Assembly (NCBI RefSeq): GCF_026342355.1
Contig: NZ_JAPEMV010000011.1
Span: 124,001-188,000, forward strand
Reading direction: 5' to 3'
Source of the DNA: Streptomyces sp. NBC_00249
GTDB taxonomy: Bacteria; Actinomycetota; Actinomycetes; Streptomycetales; Streptomycetaceae
DNA length: 64,000 nt
Shown here: positions 36,491 through 44,945 of the stretch, one piece after another
Layout of the letters: each line of letters starts with the position of its first letter
Position numbering within the stretch: position 1 is the first letter of the stretch
Translations under genes and position numbers: made by a program
The notes under the pieces: generated by a model
What the model saw: only the letters and a program-made list of their open reading frames with translations
Databases searched by the model: none
Told to the model about the DNA's origin: nothing

Positions 36491-38338
36491 GTGAAGGAGT
36501 ACCCCCCGATCGCGGACCACGGCATCGTCGGCGACCTGCAGACGGCGGCGCTGATCGCCGCCGACGGCACCGTGGACTGGTGGTGCACACCACGGTTCGA
36601 TGCCCCCAGCGTGTTCGCCTCGCTGCTCGACAGCGACCGCGGAGGCCATTGCCGTCTCGCGGCCGATGTCGGCGATGATGCGACCGTCCGCCAGCTCTAC
36701 CTTCCCGACACCGCGATCCTCATCACCCGCTTCATGGCACCGAGCGGTGTCGGCGAGGTCCTCGACTTCATGCCTCCCGATCCGTCGACAACGCCGTCGA
36801 CGAGACACCGGCTGATCCGGGCCGTGCGGGTGGTACGCGGCAGCATGCCCTTCGAACTGATCTGCCGGCCCCGCTTCGACTACGGCCGCGCACCCCACGA
36901 CCTCACGCGCTTGGACGACGGATCGATGCTGTTCCGCGGTCCCGGCACGGACCTGCACCTGCAGGTCACCGCGCCGATCACCTTGCATCCGGACGGCACC
37001 GACGTCTCCGCCCGTTTCACCCTGCAGGCGGGGGAACGGGCCGCGGTCGTCCTCACCAGCGAAACCGGTACAGCGGGCGATCTCAGCGGACGTCCCGGCG
37101 GTGCCACACCCTCCGTCGAGGCGGTCCTGGACGCTTTCGACGCGTGCAGTGCGTTCTGGCTCAACTGGCTGAGGGCCTCCCGCTACCGCGGCCGCTGGCA
37201 CGAGATGGTCGCCCGTTCCGCCATCACGCTCAAGCTCCTCACCTACGCCCCCACGGGCGCCCCGATCGCCGCCGCCACCATGGGCCTGCCCGAGCAGATC
37301 GGCGGGGAGCGCAACTGGGACTACCGCTACACCTGGGTCCGCGACGCCTCCCTGTCCGTGCGGTTCCTGACCGACCTCGGCTTCACCGCGGAGGCGAACG
37401 CCTTCCGCCGGTGGCTGCGCGATCGCCTGGACGCCGGCGGCACCGCCTCCGGCGAGCCGCTGCAGATCATGTACCACGTCGACGGCGAACCGCACCTGAC
37501 CGAGGAGGTGCTCGACCACCTGGAGGGCTACCGCCGCTCCGCCCCGGTACGGGCCGGCAACGCCGCCGCCGACCAAATCCAACTGGACATCTACGGCGAG
37601 GCTGCCTACGCCCTCGCCCAGGCGGAGGACATCGGCACCGTCCGCGGCTGGCAAGCTTTCGCAACCGTCATCGACTGGCTCACCGACAACTGGGACCGCC
37701 CCGACGAGGGGATCTGGGAGACCCGCGGCGGCCGCCAGAACTTCACCTACAGCCGCCTGATGACCTGGGTCGCCTTCGACCGCGCCGTCAAACTCGCCAC
37801 CGCGCACTCCCGCCCCGGCGACCTCACCCGCTGGCTGGACGCACGTAATGCGGTCCTGCGGCAGATCGTCGAGCGCGGCTGGAATGAAGAACGAGGGGCG
37901 TTCGTCCAGCACTACGACACCGACGTCCTCGACGCCTCCCTGCTCCTGATGCCCAAGGTGGGCTTCCTCTCCCCCACCGACCCCGACTGGTTGACCACTC
38001 TCGACGCCATGGACAGCGAACTGGTCAGCGACAGCCTGGTCTACCGCTACAACCCCGCCGCCTCCCCCGACGGCCTGCGCGGCTCCGAGGGCACCTTCAA
38101 CCTGTGCAGCTTCCTGTACGTGGAGGCACTCGCCCGCGCCGGACGCCTCACCCAGGCCCGCTACGCCTTCTCCAAGATGCTCACCTACGCCAACCACGTC
38201 GGCCTGTTCGCCGAAGAGATCGGTCCCTCGGGCGAGCAGCTCGGGAACTTCCCACAGGCATTCACGCACCTGGCCCTCATCGACGCGGCCCTCGCCCTGG
38301 ACGAGGAGCTCGACCGCGCCGAGGGCCGGACCGGCTGA
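36491..38338 (+). CDS. Glycoside hydrolase family 15 protein (glucoamylase/trehalase-like, 615 aa)
   Basis: I chose GTG 36491 (VKEYPPIADHGIVGDLQTAA), which has AGGAGG 7 nt upstream. The N-terminal beta domain typical of bacterial GH15 is followed by an (alpha/alpha)6 domain with GGERNWDYRYTWVRDASLSV, the acid/base region DNWDRPDEGIWETRGG, and LFAEEIGPSGEQLGNFPQAF containing the catalytic base Glu region. There is no signal peptide, so it acts in the cytoplasm, probably on trehalose or short glucans. Next to a stress protein it may serve in stress metabolism. Confidence 0.9.
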   Translation: MKEYPPIADHGIVGDLQTAALIAADGTVDWWCTPRFDAPSVFASLLDSDRGGHCRLAADVGDDATVRQLYLPDTAILITRFMAPSGVGEVLDFMPPDPSTTPSTRHRLIRAVRVVRGSMPFELICRPRFDYGRAPHDLTRLDDGSMLFRGPGTDLHLQVTAPITLHPDGTDVSARFTLQAGERAAVVLTSETGTAGDLSGRPGGATPSVEAVLDAFDACSAFWLNWLRASRYRGRWHEMVARSAITLKLLTYAPTGAPIAAATMGLPEQIGGERNWDYRYTWVRDASLSVRFLTDLGFTAEANAFRRWLRDRLDAGGTASGEPLQIMYHVDGEPHLTEEVLDHLEGYRRSAPVRAGNAAADQIQLDIYGEAAYALAQAEDIGTVRGWQAFATVIDWLTDNWDRPDEGIWETRGGRQNFTYSRLMTWVAFDRAVKLATAHSRPGDLTRWLDARNAVLRQIVERGWNEERGAFVQHYDTDVLDASLLLMPKVGFLSPTDPDWLTTLDAMDSELVSDSLVYRYNPAASPDGLRGSEGTFNLCSFLYVEALARAGRLTQARYAFSKMLTYANHVGLFAEEIGPSGEQLGNFPQAFTHLALIDAALALDEELDRAEGRTG

Positions 38339-38416
38339 CCACATGCATCGTCGACGGGCAGCCGACGCACGTGCCGTGCCAAGATCACTGCCGCTGCGGC
38401 GCCCCTGACGGCGTCG

Positions 38417-39528
38417 TCATCCCGGTTCCGGTAGCCGGGGGCCCGCCGGCTCGCGGCAGCAGGGCCGCAGCGGTAGCCCGCCCAGGCCGACCACCGCGAG
38501 CGCCGCCATGGCCGCCGCGTACGCGCCCTTGCTGAGCCCCGAGACCAGGATCGTGCCCGCGATGGCCGTGCCGAGTGATGAGCCCAGGTTGGAGATGCTG
38601 CGTGAGAGGCCCGAAATCTCGCCCTGCTGCGTCTCCGGGAAGCACGACTGGACCACGTTCACCGACGGGGTGAGCATCAGGCCCAGGCCCAGGCCGATCA
38701 GCAGCAGGCCGGGGGCGAACGCCCAGGCACCGGACTTCCAGGCGACCAGGGCCAACAGCACGGCGATGCCGGCGATCGTCACGACGAAGCCCGCCATGAT
38801 GAGGGTGCGCTGTGCACGGCGCCGGGCGAGCTTCTCGGCGGCCAGCGAGGAAGCGAGGATGCCGAGAGTCGCGGCGGTGAAGATGACGCCGGTCTCGATC
38901 GCGTCGTAGCCGCGGACGACCTGCAGGTAGGCGGCGACGGTGAACGAGACGCCCATCAGCATCAGCCACTGCGTGTTCTGGGTGACCAGGCCGAGGTTGG
39001 AGGTGCGGTTGCGGAACAGGTCCGTCGACAGCAGCGCCTCCCGGCCGGCGCGCTCGCGGCCGCGCACCCAGGCGAAGAAGCCGACCAGCACCAGCGCACC
39101 GGCCAGCAGCAGGCCGAGCGCCAGCCAGCCGTTGTCGTCGACGGCCAGGATGCCGGTCACCAGCAGCACCAGGCCCGCCGCCGACAGCACGGCACCGACC
39201 GTGTCGAAGGACCGGGCGGGGTCGGGCGGCAGCGGATCGTCGATCTTGCGGCTGAGCACCGCGATCACCACGATCACCAGCGCCTGGAACACGAACGCGG
39301 CCCGCCAGCTGATCGCACTCGTGATCAGCCCGCCGATCAGCGGACCGGCGGCCGCCCCGATCCCGCCCATTGCCATGATCGCGCCGAACGCACGCGCCCT
39401 CGACGCCGTGTCGGTGAACAGCAGCGTGGTCAGGATGTAGACCGGCGGGATCAGCAGCGCCGTGCCCACACCCTCCAGAATCGAGTTCCCGAGGATCAGC
39501 ACGCCCAGTCCCGGCGCGGCCGCACTGA
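38417..39528 (-). pseudogene. MFS (DHA2/EmrB-type) transporter, C-terminal part, split by IS
   Basis: About ten membrane helices from LSAAAPGLGVLILGN, VGTALLIPPVYILTTLLFTD to the tail. Signature GAAAGPLIGGLITSAISWRA of DHA2 drug exporters is present. The N-terminal part lies beyond the IS at 41235-41483. At the junction about 15-17 codons of the expected helix are missing and the two halves are out of frame, so simple excision would not restore the gene. Confidence 0.8.
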
Positions 39529-39674
39529 GTGCGTTGTGGCAAACCGGATTTCGTTCGAGGCATGCGGGCACGGGTGATCATCTGGACGGAGGTACGGGTG
39601 CGACCGTGGGCATGAAAGAACGGGCCCCATGGTAGTGACGCGGTTACGACACCCAGCACGCCCAAGGAAGCCCG

Positions 39675-40631
39675 TTGCCCGATCAGTTGAGCAGTATCTC
39701 TGTGTCTTCGTCCACCGCGGTCACTCCTGGGTGTGACTGCTACGTGCACCGGTTCGGTTCGATCGTTCCGGGGCGGCGGGCGGCCTGCTATCCGAGTGAC
39801 ATGACGGATGCGGAGTGGGCCGAGGTCCGTTCCGCGATGCCGGTGCCGGCCTGGCTCCTCAAGCAGGGCGGGCGTCCCGAGGGGTATTGCCACCGCGAAA
39901 TACTCGATGCGGTGCGCTACCTGGTCGACAATGGTGTGAAGTGGATGGCTCTGCCGGTCGATTTCCCGTACTGGCGGGCGGTTTACGACTTCTTCCGCCG
40001 CTGGCGGGCCTACGACTACGTGCGTGAACTGCATGAACGGCTGCGTCGCACGGCCAGGGAACACGAAGGGCGGAACGCCGAGCCATCCGCGGGGATCATC
40101 GACAGTCAGTCGGTGGACGCCTCCGAGACCGTCGGTGCGGAAAGTCGCGGATACGACGGCGGGAAATCACGTGACGGGCGCAAGCGTCACATCCTGACCG
40201 ACACCGAGGGCCTGCTCCTGGAGGTCACTGTGACCACAGCCGATGTGCACGACTCCAAGGCCGCTCCCGCGCTGCTGGAGACATTCATGGACCAGCCGCG
40301 CCGGCTGCTGAAACTGGTGTGGGTCGACAGCGCCTACCAGGGCCCTGCCCTGGCCAAGGCGTTCGCCCGGCACGGAGTGCGGATCGAGGTCGTGCGCCGA
40401 TCCGACGGACACCGCGGATTTGTCGTGCTGGCCCGCAGGTGGGTGGTGGAGCGAACGCTGAGCTGGCTCTCCCGCTCACGCCGCCTCAACCGCGACCACG
40501 AACGCCGCCTCGACCACCACGCCCAGATGGTGTGGTGGGCCGCTGTGATCAGGCTGTCCCGGCGCCTGGCCGCGGACGCCCCGCGCTGGCCGGAGAAGCG
40601 TCCCGGCCGACTGCCCCGGGCGCGGGCATGA
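39675..40631 (+). CDS. IS5-family transposase (318 aa)
   Basis: Typical domains: CYPSDMTDAEWAEVRSAMPV at the start of the conserved part, GIIDSQSVDASETVG (Asp), KLVWVDSAYQGPALAKAF (Asp), VLARRWVVERTLSWLSRSRR (Glu). The TTG at 39675 follows AAGGAAG; a start closer to the conserved region is possible. The frame is intact, and with intact ends and target repeat the element may be active. Confidence 0.85.
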   Translation: MPDQLSSISVSSSTAVTPGCDCYVHRFGSIVPGRRAACYPSDMTDAEWAEVRSAMPVPAWLLKQGGRPEGYCHREILDAVRYLVDNGVKWMALPVDFPYWRAVYDFFRRWRAYDYVRELHERLRRTAREHEGRNAEPSAGIIDSQSVDASETVGAESRGYDGGKSRDGRKRHILTDTEGLLLEVTVTTADVHDSKAAPALLETFMDQPRRLLKLVWVDSAYQGPALAKAFARHGVRIEVVRRSDGHRGFVVLARRWVVERTLSWLSRSRRLNRDHERRLDHHAQMVWWAAVIRLSRRLAADAPRWPEKRPGRLPRARA

Positions 40632-41115
40632 ACCGTCCGTCCTTCGCCCGCACCAGCCAGCCCCGCTTCTCCAGCACGTAGGCACGGTGCCGGATCTTCT
40701 CCACCTCGTTCTTGATCTCCGCTTCCCGGCCCACCGCCCGCGTCAGCTCCACTCCGTTCACCGGCCCCGAGGCAGCCACCACCGCGGCGAACACCTCCCG
40801 ATACAGGCCGCTGAGCACCTCTTCACCCATGCCCGATCGCCGCACCGGCGGCCTCTCGCCATGCCCCGCGCCGGGGCCGCTCGATCCCACGGCGGCAGCC
40901 GTCTCACCACCAGACGGCACGGAAACCGGCGTAATCACGGGGCTCTCCTCGGCCAGCACCGACACGAGTTCCTCACGCCCCACCCGGGCCCGCTCGACTC
41001 GCTCCCGCGCGGCATCCACCTCCGCCTGAGCCTGCTCCAGGACCTCCGTCCAGGACTCCAGATCCTGCCTCGCCCGCGCCTCACGCTGTTCCATCAACCC
41101 CAACACCGACGGCAT
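40549..41115 (-). CDS. IS passenger protein: coiled coil plus winged helix (188 aa)
   Basis: The start MPSVLGLMEQREARARQDLE has a GGAGGG site. Residues 10-60 form a coiled coil (EQAQAEVDAARERVERARVG). After a Pro/Gly-rich linker (to about residue 108) a wHTH-like domain follows: EEVLSGLYREVFAAVVAASG, VNGVELTRAVGREAE, HRAYVLEKRGWLVRAKDGRF. Inside the IS ends and overlapping the transposase 3' end by 83 bp. A homologue accompanies the other IS5 relic at 21.8 kb. Likely a DNA-binding accessory or regulator of the element. Confidence 0.7.
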   Translation of the reverse strand: MPSVLGLMEQREARARQDLESWTEVLEQAQAEVDAARERVERARVGREELVSVLAEESPVITPVSVPSGGETAAAVGSSGPGAGHGERPPVRRSGMGEEVLSGLYREVFAAVVAASGPVNGVELTRAVGREAEIKNEVEKIRHRAYVLEKRGWLVRAKDGRFMPAPGAVGRDASPASAGRPRPGAGTA

Positions 41116-41234
41116 CGCACCCTCCTCGATCCATAACAAGCCGTCCGCTGCCTGCCCCTACCCCGCCCCGGTCATGCCCCGCACACGAAGAAGTCCCTGC
41201 TCATCGAACAGGGACTCCCTTTGCCACAACGCAC

Positions 41235-41483
41235 TGACCATCGCCCCCACTTGTCGGTCAGCTTCCCGCCCGGGATCATCAGCGCTGCCATCACCAGCAG
41301 GAAGATCGTGATCGCGACCTGGACACCCTGCACGGTGGTGTCCAGGTCCTCACTGATGTCATTGATCATCACGTTCATGTTGGAGCCGGCGAAGCTGCAG
41401 ATGAACTGCGCCAACGCCAGCGGGGCGAGCACGCGCCGTGCCCCCGCGCCTCCCTTGGCTCCCGGCGCTGCCGTACCCGTCAT
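41235..41483 (-). pseudogene. MFS (DHA2-type) transporter, N-terminal part, split by IS
   Basis: MTGTAAPGAKGGAGARRVLA leads to helix 1 (LALAQFICSFAGSNMNVMIN) and the MFS motif A (PGGKLTDKWGR). ATG 41483 has AGGTGG upstream. The rest is at 38417-39528 on the far side of the IS. Confidence 0.8.
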
Positions 41484-41585
41484 GCCGCCACCTGCCCATC
41501 TGCCAAGTTTGGCGTCCTGAAGAACTGCGGCTTCGTCCGCGAGCAGCCCGGCACTGACGGAACGCAGCTGCCGCCACGACCAGCC

Positions 41586-42158
41586 ATGAACGCCCTCGAA
41601 CCGGCCAGCGGGCCGGACCTCCTCGTCGCCGAGCCGCTCGTCCGCACCGAAATCAAGATCGGATACGTGCGGGTCTCGACCGGCGGGCAGAAGCTCGAAC
41701 GGCAGCTCGACGCGCTCACCGCCGCCGGATGCCGGAAGATCTTCGCGGACAAGAAGTCCGGCAAGAACGTGCTCCGCCCGGAGCTGAAGGCGTGCCACGC
41801 CTTCCTCGACCCGGGCGACACCCTCGTGGTGCCCTCGCTCGACCGCTACGGCCGCAGCCTCCAGGACCTCATCAACATGGTCGCCGAGCTGCGTGACCGC
41901 GGGATCGGATTCACCCCGCTCCACGAGAACCTGGACACCACCACCCCCGGCGGCCGGCTCGTCTTCCATGTGTTCGCCGCCCTCGCCGAGTTCATCCGCG
42001 AGCTCATCGTCATCGGCACCAACGAGGGCCTGGCCGCCGCCCGCGCCCGCGGCCGCGTCGGGGGGCGCCCCACCGTCGCCACCGAGGAAGTCATCAAGGC
42101 CGCCCGTGACCTGCTGCCCCCCAGCAGGATCGTTCTAGCCGGGATTTCCTGTACCTAA
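41586..42158 (+). pseudogene. Serine recombinase (Tn3-type resolvase), C-terminally truncated
   Basis: IGYVRVSTGGQKLERQLDAL contains the catalytic Ser; GDTLVVPSLDRYGRSLQDL and GRLVFHVFAALAEFIRELI follow. The conserved run ARARGRVGGRPTVATEEVIK is reached but then the helix-turn-helix is replaced by an unrelated PPSRIVLAGISCT and a stop. The catalytic domain is whole, the DNA-binding end is lost, so it is probably inactive as a site-specific resolvase. Confidence 0.8.
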
Positions 42159-42172
42159 CTACCTCATACCCG
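42145..42172 (+). repeat. Imperfect direct repeat, left copy
   Basis: TTTCCTGTACCTAACTACCT followed by CATACCCG. A related sequence (TTTCTGTACCGCAACTACTC then ACACCCG) is at 43841-43867, in the same orientation on the far side of the antiporter gene. It follows the truncated resolvase. Confidence 0.5.
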
Positions 42173-42329
42173 ATCACGGGTCGGCGTGCTTCGTTCCTTT
42201 CCCTGCGGCCGCGTTGGGCCGACCGGACCGAGCCTGGGGGCGTCCGGAGCACGGTTCCCGCAGATCTGACCGGCGTCGCCATAGGGTCGGACATCGCCTC
42301 TCTGCGCGAGGCGGGTTTGAGGAGTGCGG

Positions 42330-43613
42330 ATGAATGGCTGGGCCGTCGTGATCGCCGGGTGTGTGGTCGTCGGCTATGGGGCGCTCTCACGCCGTTTGTC
42401 GACCACGGTGCTCTCGGGACCGCTGGTCTTCATGCTGGCCGGTCTGGCGGTCGGCCCGCTGGGACCAGACCTGCTGGACCGGGCGAAGGATCCCGAGGTC
42501 ATCCGGACGCTCCTGGAGAGCGCGCTGGTGCTCCTTCTGTTCGCGGACGCGGCGGGCATCAGAGACCGGGACCTGCGCCGGGAGGGGTTCCTGCCGCTGC
42601 GGCTGCTCGTGGTCGGCCTGCCGGTCACGATGGCTCTGGGCCTGCTGGTGGCCTGGCCGCTGCTGCCCGGCCTGAGTGTGTGGGAGCTGGCCCTGGCCGC
42701 CGTCATCCTCGCGCCGACGGACGCCGCGCTCGGGCAGCAGGCCTTCTCCAACAAGCGGGTGCCCCCGCTGGTCCGCGGCGGCCTGACCGTCGAATCCGGT
42801 CTGAACGACGGTCTGGCCCTTCCGTTCTTCGTCCTGGCACTCGCGGCGGCGGGTGAGGGCCACGACCATCCGAGCGTGACCGAGACGTTCCTGCGCGCGC
42901 TGCTGCTGAGCAGCGCGATCGGAATCACGGCCGGCTGGACCGGGGCGAGCCTGTTGCGCTGGTCGCTCGCCCGGGGGTGGAGCAGCCCCGACTGGCGGCA
43001 GTTCCTGGTACTCGGCGTCCCAGCCATCGCGTACGTCCTGTGCGCCATGGTCGAGGGCAGCGGCTTCATCGGCGCCTGGGTCGCCGGCCTGGCCTTCGGC
43101 ATCCACTTGCGCCGCAACCCCGCCGACCTGGGCATCCCTCCCCAGGACTCGGACCCCGCGCAGTGCACCAGGTTCACCGAACGCCTCGGCCTCCTCCTCG
43201 CCTCACTGAGCTTCCTCGTCTTCGGCGCCGTCATCCTGGGACCGACACTCCAGCACCTGAACTGGCGCATTGTCCTCTACGCGCTGCTCAGCCTGACCGT
43301 CATCCGGATGCTGCCCGTCGCACTCGCCCTGGCCGGCACCGGCCTGCGCCCCGCCTCCATCGCGTACATCGGCTGGTTCGGCCCGCGGGGGCTCGCATCC
43401 CTCGTGTTCGGCCTGCTCGCCCTCGAAGAACATCTGCCCGGGGGAACCCTGCTGAGCGACGTCATCGCCGTGACCGTGGGCCTGAGCATCATCCTCCACG
43501 GAGCATCAGCTCCCCTCCTGGGCGACCGCTACGGCACATGGTTCACCAGGACACTCCGCAAGGAACCGAACCTGCGGGAGAACGCCCTCGCGCAACACGA
43601 CGGCCCACACTGA
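42330..43613 (+). CDS. CPA1-type cation/proton antiporter (427 aa)
   Basis: About twelve helices. The antiporter core shows APTDAALGQQAFSNKRVPPL, with the aspartate of the TDA motif, and RGGLTVESGLNDGLALPFFV, the ESxxNDG signature of NhaP/CPA1 sodium or potassium/proton antiporters. The ATG at 42330 follows TTGAGGAG. There are no co-transcribed partners. Recombinase remnants and similar short repeats on both sides suggest it moved in as a passenger. Confidence 0.85.
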   Translation: MNGWAVVIAGCVVVGYGALSRRLSTTVLSGPLVFMLAGLAVGPLGPDLLDRAKDPEVIRTLLESALVLLLFADAAGIRDRDLRREGFLPLRLLVVGLPVTMALGLLVAWPLLPGLSVWELALAAVILAPTDAALGQQAFSNKRVPPLVRGGLTVESGLNDGLALPFFVLALAAAGEGHDHPSVTETFLRALLLSSAIGITAGWTGASLLRWSLARGWSSPDWRQFLVLGVPAIAYVLCAMVEGSGFIGAWVAGLAFGIHLRRNPADLGIPPQDSDPAQCTRFTERLGLLLASLSFLVFGAVILGPTLQHLNWRIVLYALLSLTVIRMLPVALALAGTGLRPASIAYIGWFGPRGLASLVFGLLALEEHLPGGTLLSDVIAVTVGLSIILHGASAPLLGDRYGTWFTRTLRKEPNLRENALAQHDGPH

Positions 43614-43635
43614 TAGGGTCAGCGGCCTTCTGGGG

Positions 43636-43800
43636 AGGCCCCCAGCGCCGCGAGCATCTACCGGGCGCTCACCGAGCACGGGAAGCAAGAGGCGTACCCC
43701 GAAGCCGTCGCCCAGGCGCACGCCGACTTCGCCGACCTCCAGGACACCGACGACATCCCCGCCCCCGCCGAGTCCGCATCCGGCGGCCGGACGACCCGGT
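43636..43800 (+). pseudogene. C-terminal relic of a serine recombinase
   Basis: ASIYRALTEHGKQEAYPEAV is the recognition helix region and tail of a resolvase. There is no upstream catalytic domain in frame. It may be the missing end of a resolvase disrupted by rearrangement around the antiporter gene. Confidence 0.5.
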
Positions 43801-43840
43801 CACCCGACGCCAGCCGGACCATGATCAATCTCAACGGCAC

Positions 43841-43867
43841 TTTCTGTACCGCAACTACTCACACCCG
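43841..43867 (+). repeat. Imperfect direct repeat, right copy
   Basis: Counterpart of 42145-42172; the two match at roughly 24 of 29 aligned positions with small gaps. It may mark ends left by a transposon insertion. Confidence 0.5.
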
Positions 43868-43942
43868 GAGGCGCAGGTGTCCGCCATCGCGGGGTTCCAG
43901 TAGCTCTCGCCGAGAAAACAGCGCTAAGGAATGATCCGCAGG

Positions 43943-44833
43943 TCAGTGCGCGGTTTCCATCGTGGCCTTCTGCTCGTTGTGCTCGCGCAGCATCCGCATC
44001 ACGGTCGCCGGAGCGGGGTGCTGGCCGCGCTTCTTTCCGGTGCGGATGACGAGGCGGGAGGCGATCTCGCGCAGCGACAGGTGTTCCTCGTCGCGCAGCC
44101 GGAGCGCGGTGGCGAGCATGTCCTCGTCGGAGACCTTCCTACCACCGATGGTCTTGCCTTTGGTGCGGGCGGTCTCCTGGCCTTCGAGGGTCTTGTCGCG
44201 GATGTAGTCGCGTTCGGACTCCGCCATGGCGGCGAAGAACGCGAACAGGGCCGCCCCGTGGCCGGCTGGGTCGTGCTTGCCCGCCAGCGGGCCGGTGAGG
44301 AACTCCAGCTCGATCTCGGCGTCGCGCAGTTCCTCGGCGACCTTGAGTAGCTCCAGGGCGCCGCGCCCCAGCCGCTTCATCTCGTGCACCACGAGTGTGA
44401 CCTTCGCCCCCAGTGAGCGGTACTCGCGGGCGGCGGCGAGGGTCGCCTTCATCTCCGGGCGCTCGCGCACGCGCGTGCTGATCTGCTCCTGGAACAGCCG
44501 GTGCACCTGGGAAGCTTCGAGGGCGTCGACCTGTGACTGGATCTCCTGGGTGCGGGTGGAGACACGCGCGTACCCGAGACGGATCTCCATCGGGACGGCG
44601 GGCGCCGAGAGCTTCTGCACCGGTAGAGCGGTCCAGGCCGAGCCGGGATGCCGGACGGCGGGGGTGGCCACGTGGAGTTCGGAGCGGAGCGCGGGGACGA
44701 GTTGGAAGCGGGCCGTGTGGTACTTGAGCGCGACCTTGCCCGCGGTGGTCCGGCAGGGCGAGCCGGCCGGGGCAGTGCAGGTGGACATCGGGCACTTGTG
44801 CGCTTCGACGAGCTTGTACGGGTCGGTGATCAC
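43943..44833 (-). CDS. Serine recombinase with N-terminal zinc-finger-like segment (296 aa)
   Basis: The N-terminus HKCPMSTCTAPAGSPCRTTAG holds three Cys in a pattern found in Streptomyces recombinases. The catalytic domain starts RLGYARVSTRTQEIQSQVD, continues VHEMKRLGRGALELLKVAEE and FFAAMAESERDYIRDKT, then GKTIGGRKVSDEDM. A C-terminal helix-turn-helix follows (EEHLSLREIASRLVIRTGKK). It appears complete. GTG 44833 is the start in the longest frame. Likely a resolvase or invertase of a lost Tn3-type transposon. Confidence 0.85.
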   Translation of the reverse strand: MITDPYKLVEAHKCPMSTCTAPAGSPCRTTAGKVALKYHTARFQLVPALRSELHVATPAVRHPGSAWTALPVQKLSAPAVPMEIRLGYARVSTRTQEIQSQVDALEASQVHRLFQEQISTRVRERPEMKATLAAAREYRSLGAKVTLVVHEMKRLGRGALELLKVAEELRDAEIELEFLTGPLAGKHDPAGHGAALFAFFAAMAESERDYIRDKTLEGQETARTKGKTIGGRKVSDEDMLATALRLRDEEHLSLREIASRLVIRTGKKRGQHPAPATVMRMLREHNEQKATMETAH

Positions 44834-44945
44834 GTCGAGATCGTTTCACAAGTGCGTTTCACTGATCAAGAGGAAGGAAACGACCGGTGAAACGCGGCGG
44901 CCTGCGGGAACGTCGGTCGGGCGCGGTGTTGCAACAGGGACCACC

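Larger units (their letters stand above)
39529..41234 (+). mobile_element. Complete IS5-family element carrying a convergent passenger gene
   Basis: GTGCGTTGTGGCAAA at the left end and TTTGCCACAACGCAC at the right end are perfect 15-bp inverted repeats, flanked by TGA on both sides (39526-39528, 41235-41237), fitting the TNA target of the IS427 group. Length 1706 bp. It carries the transposase (+) and a second convergent gene (-) overlapping by 83 bp. It sits inside an MFS transporter gene. Confidence 0.9.
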
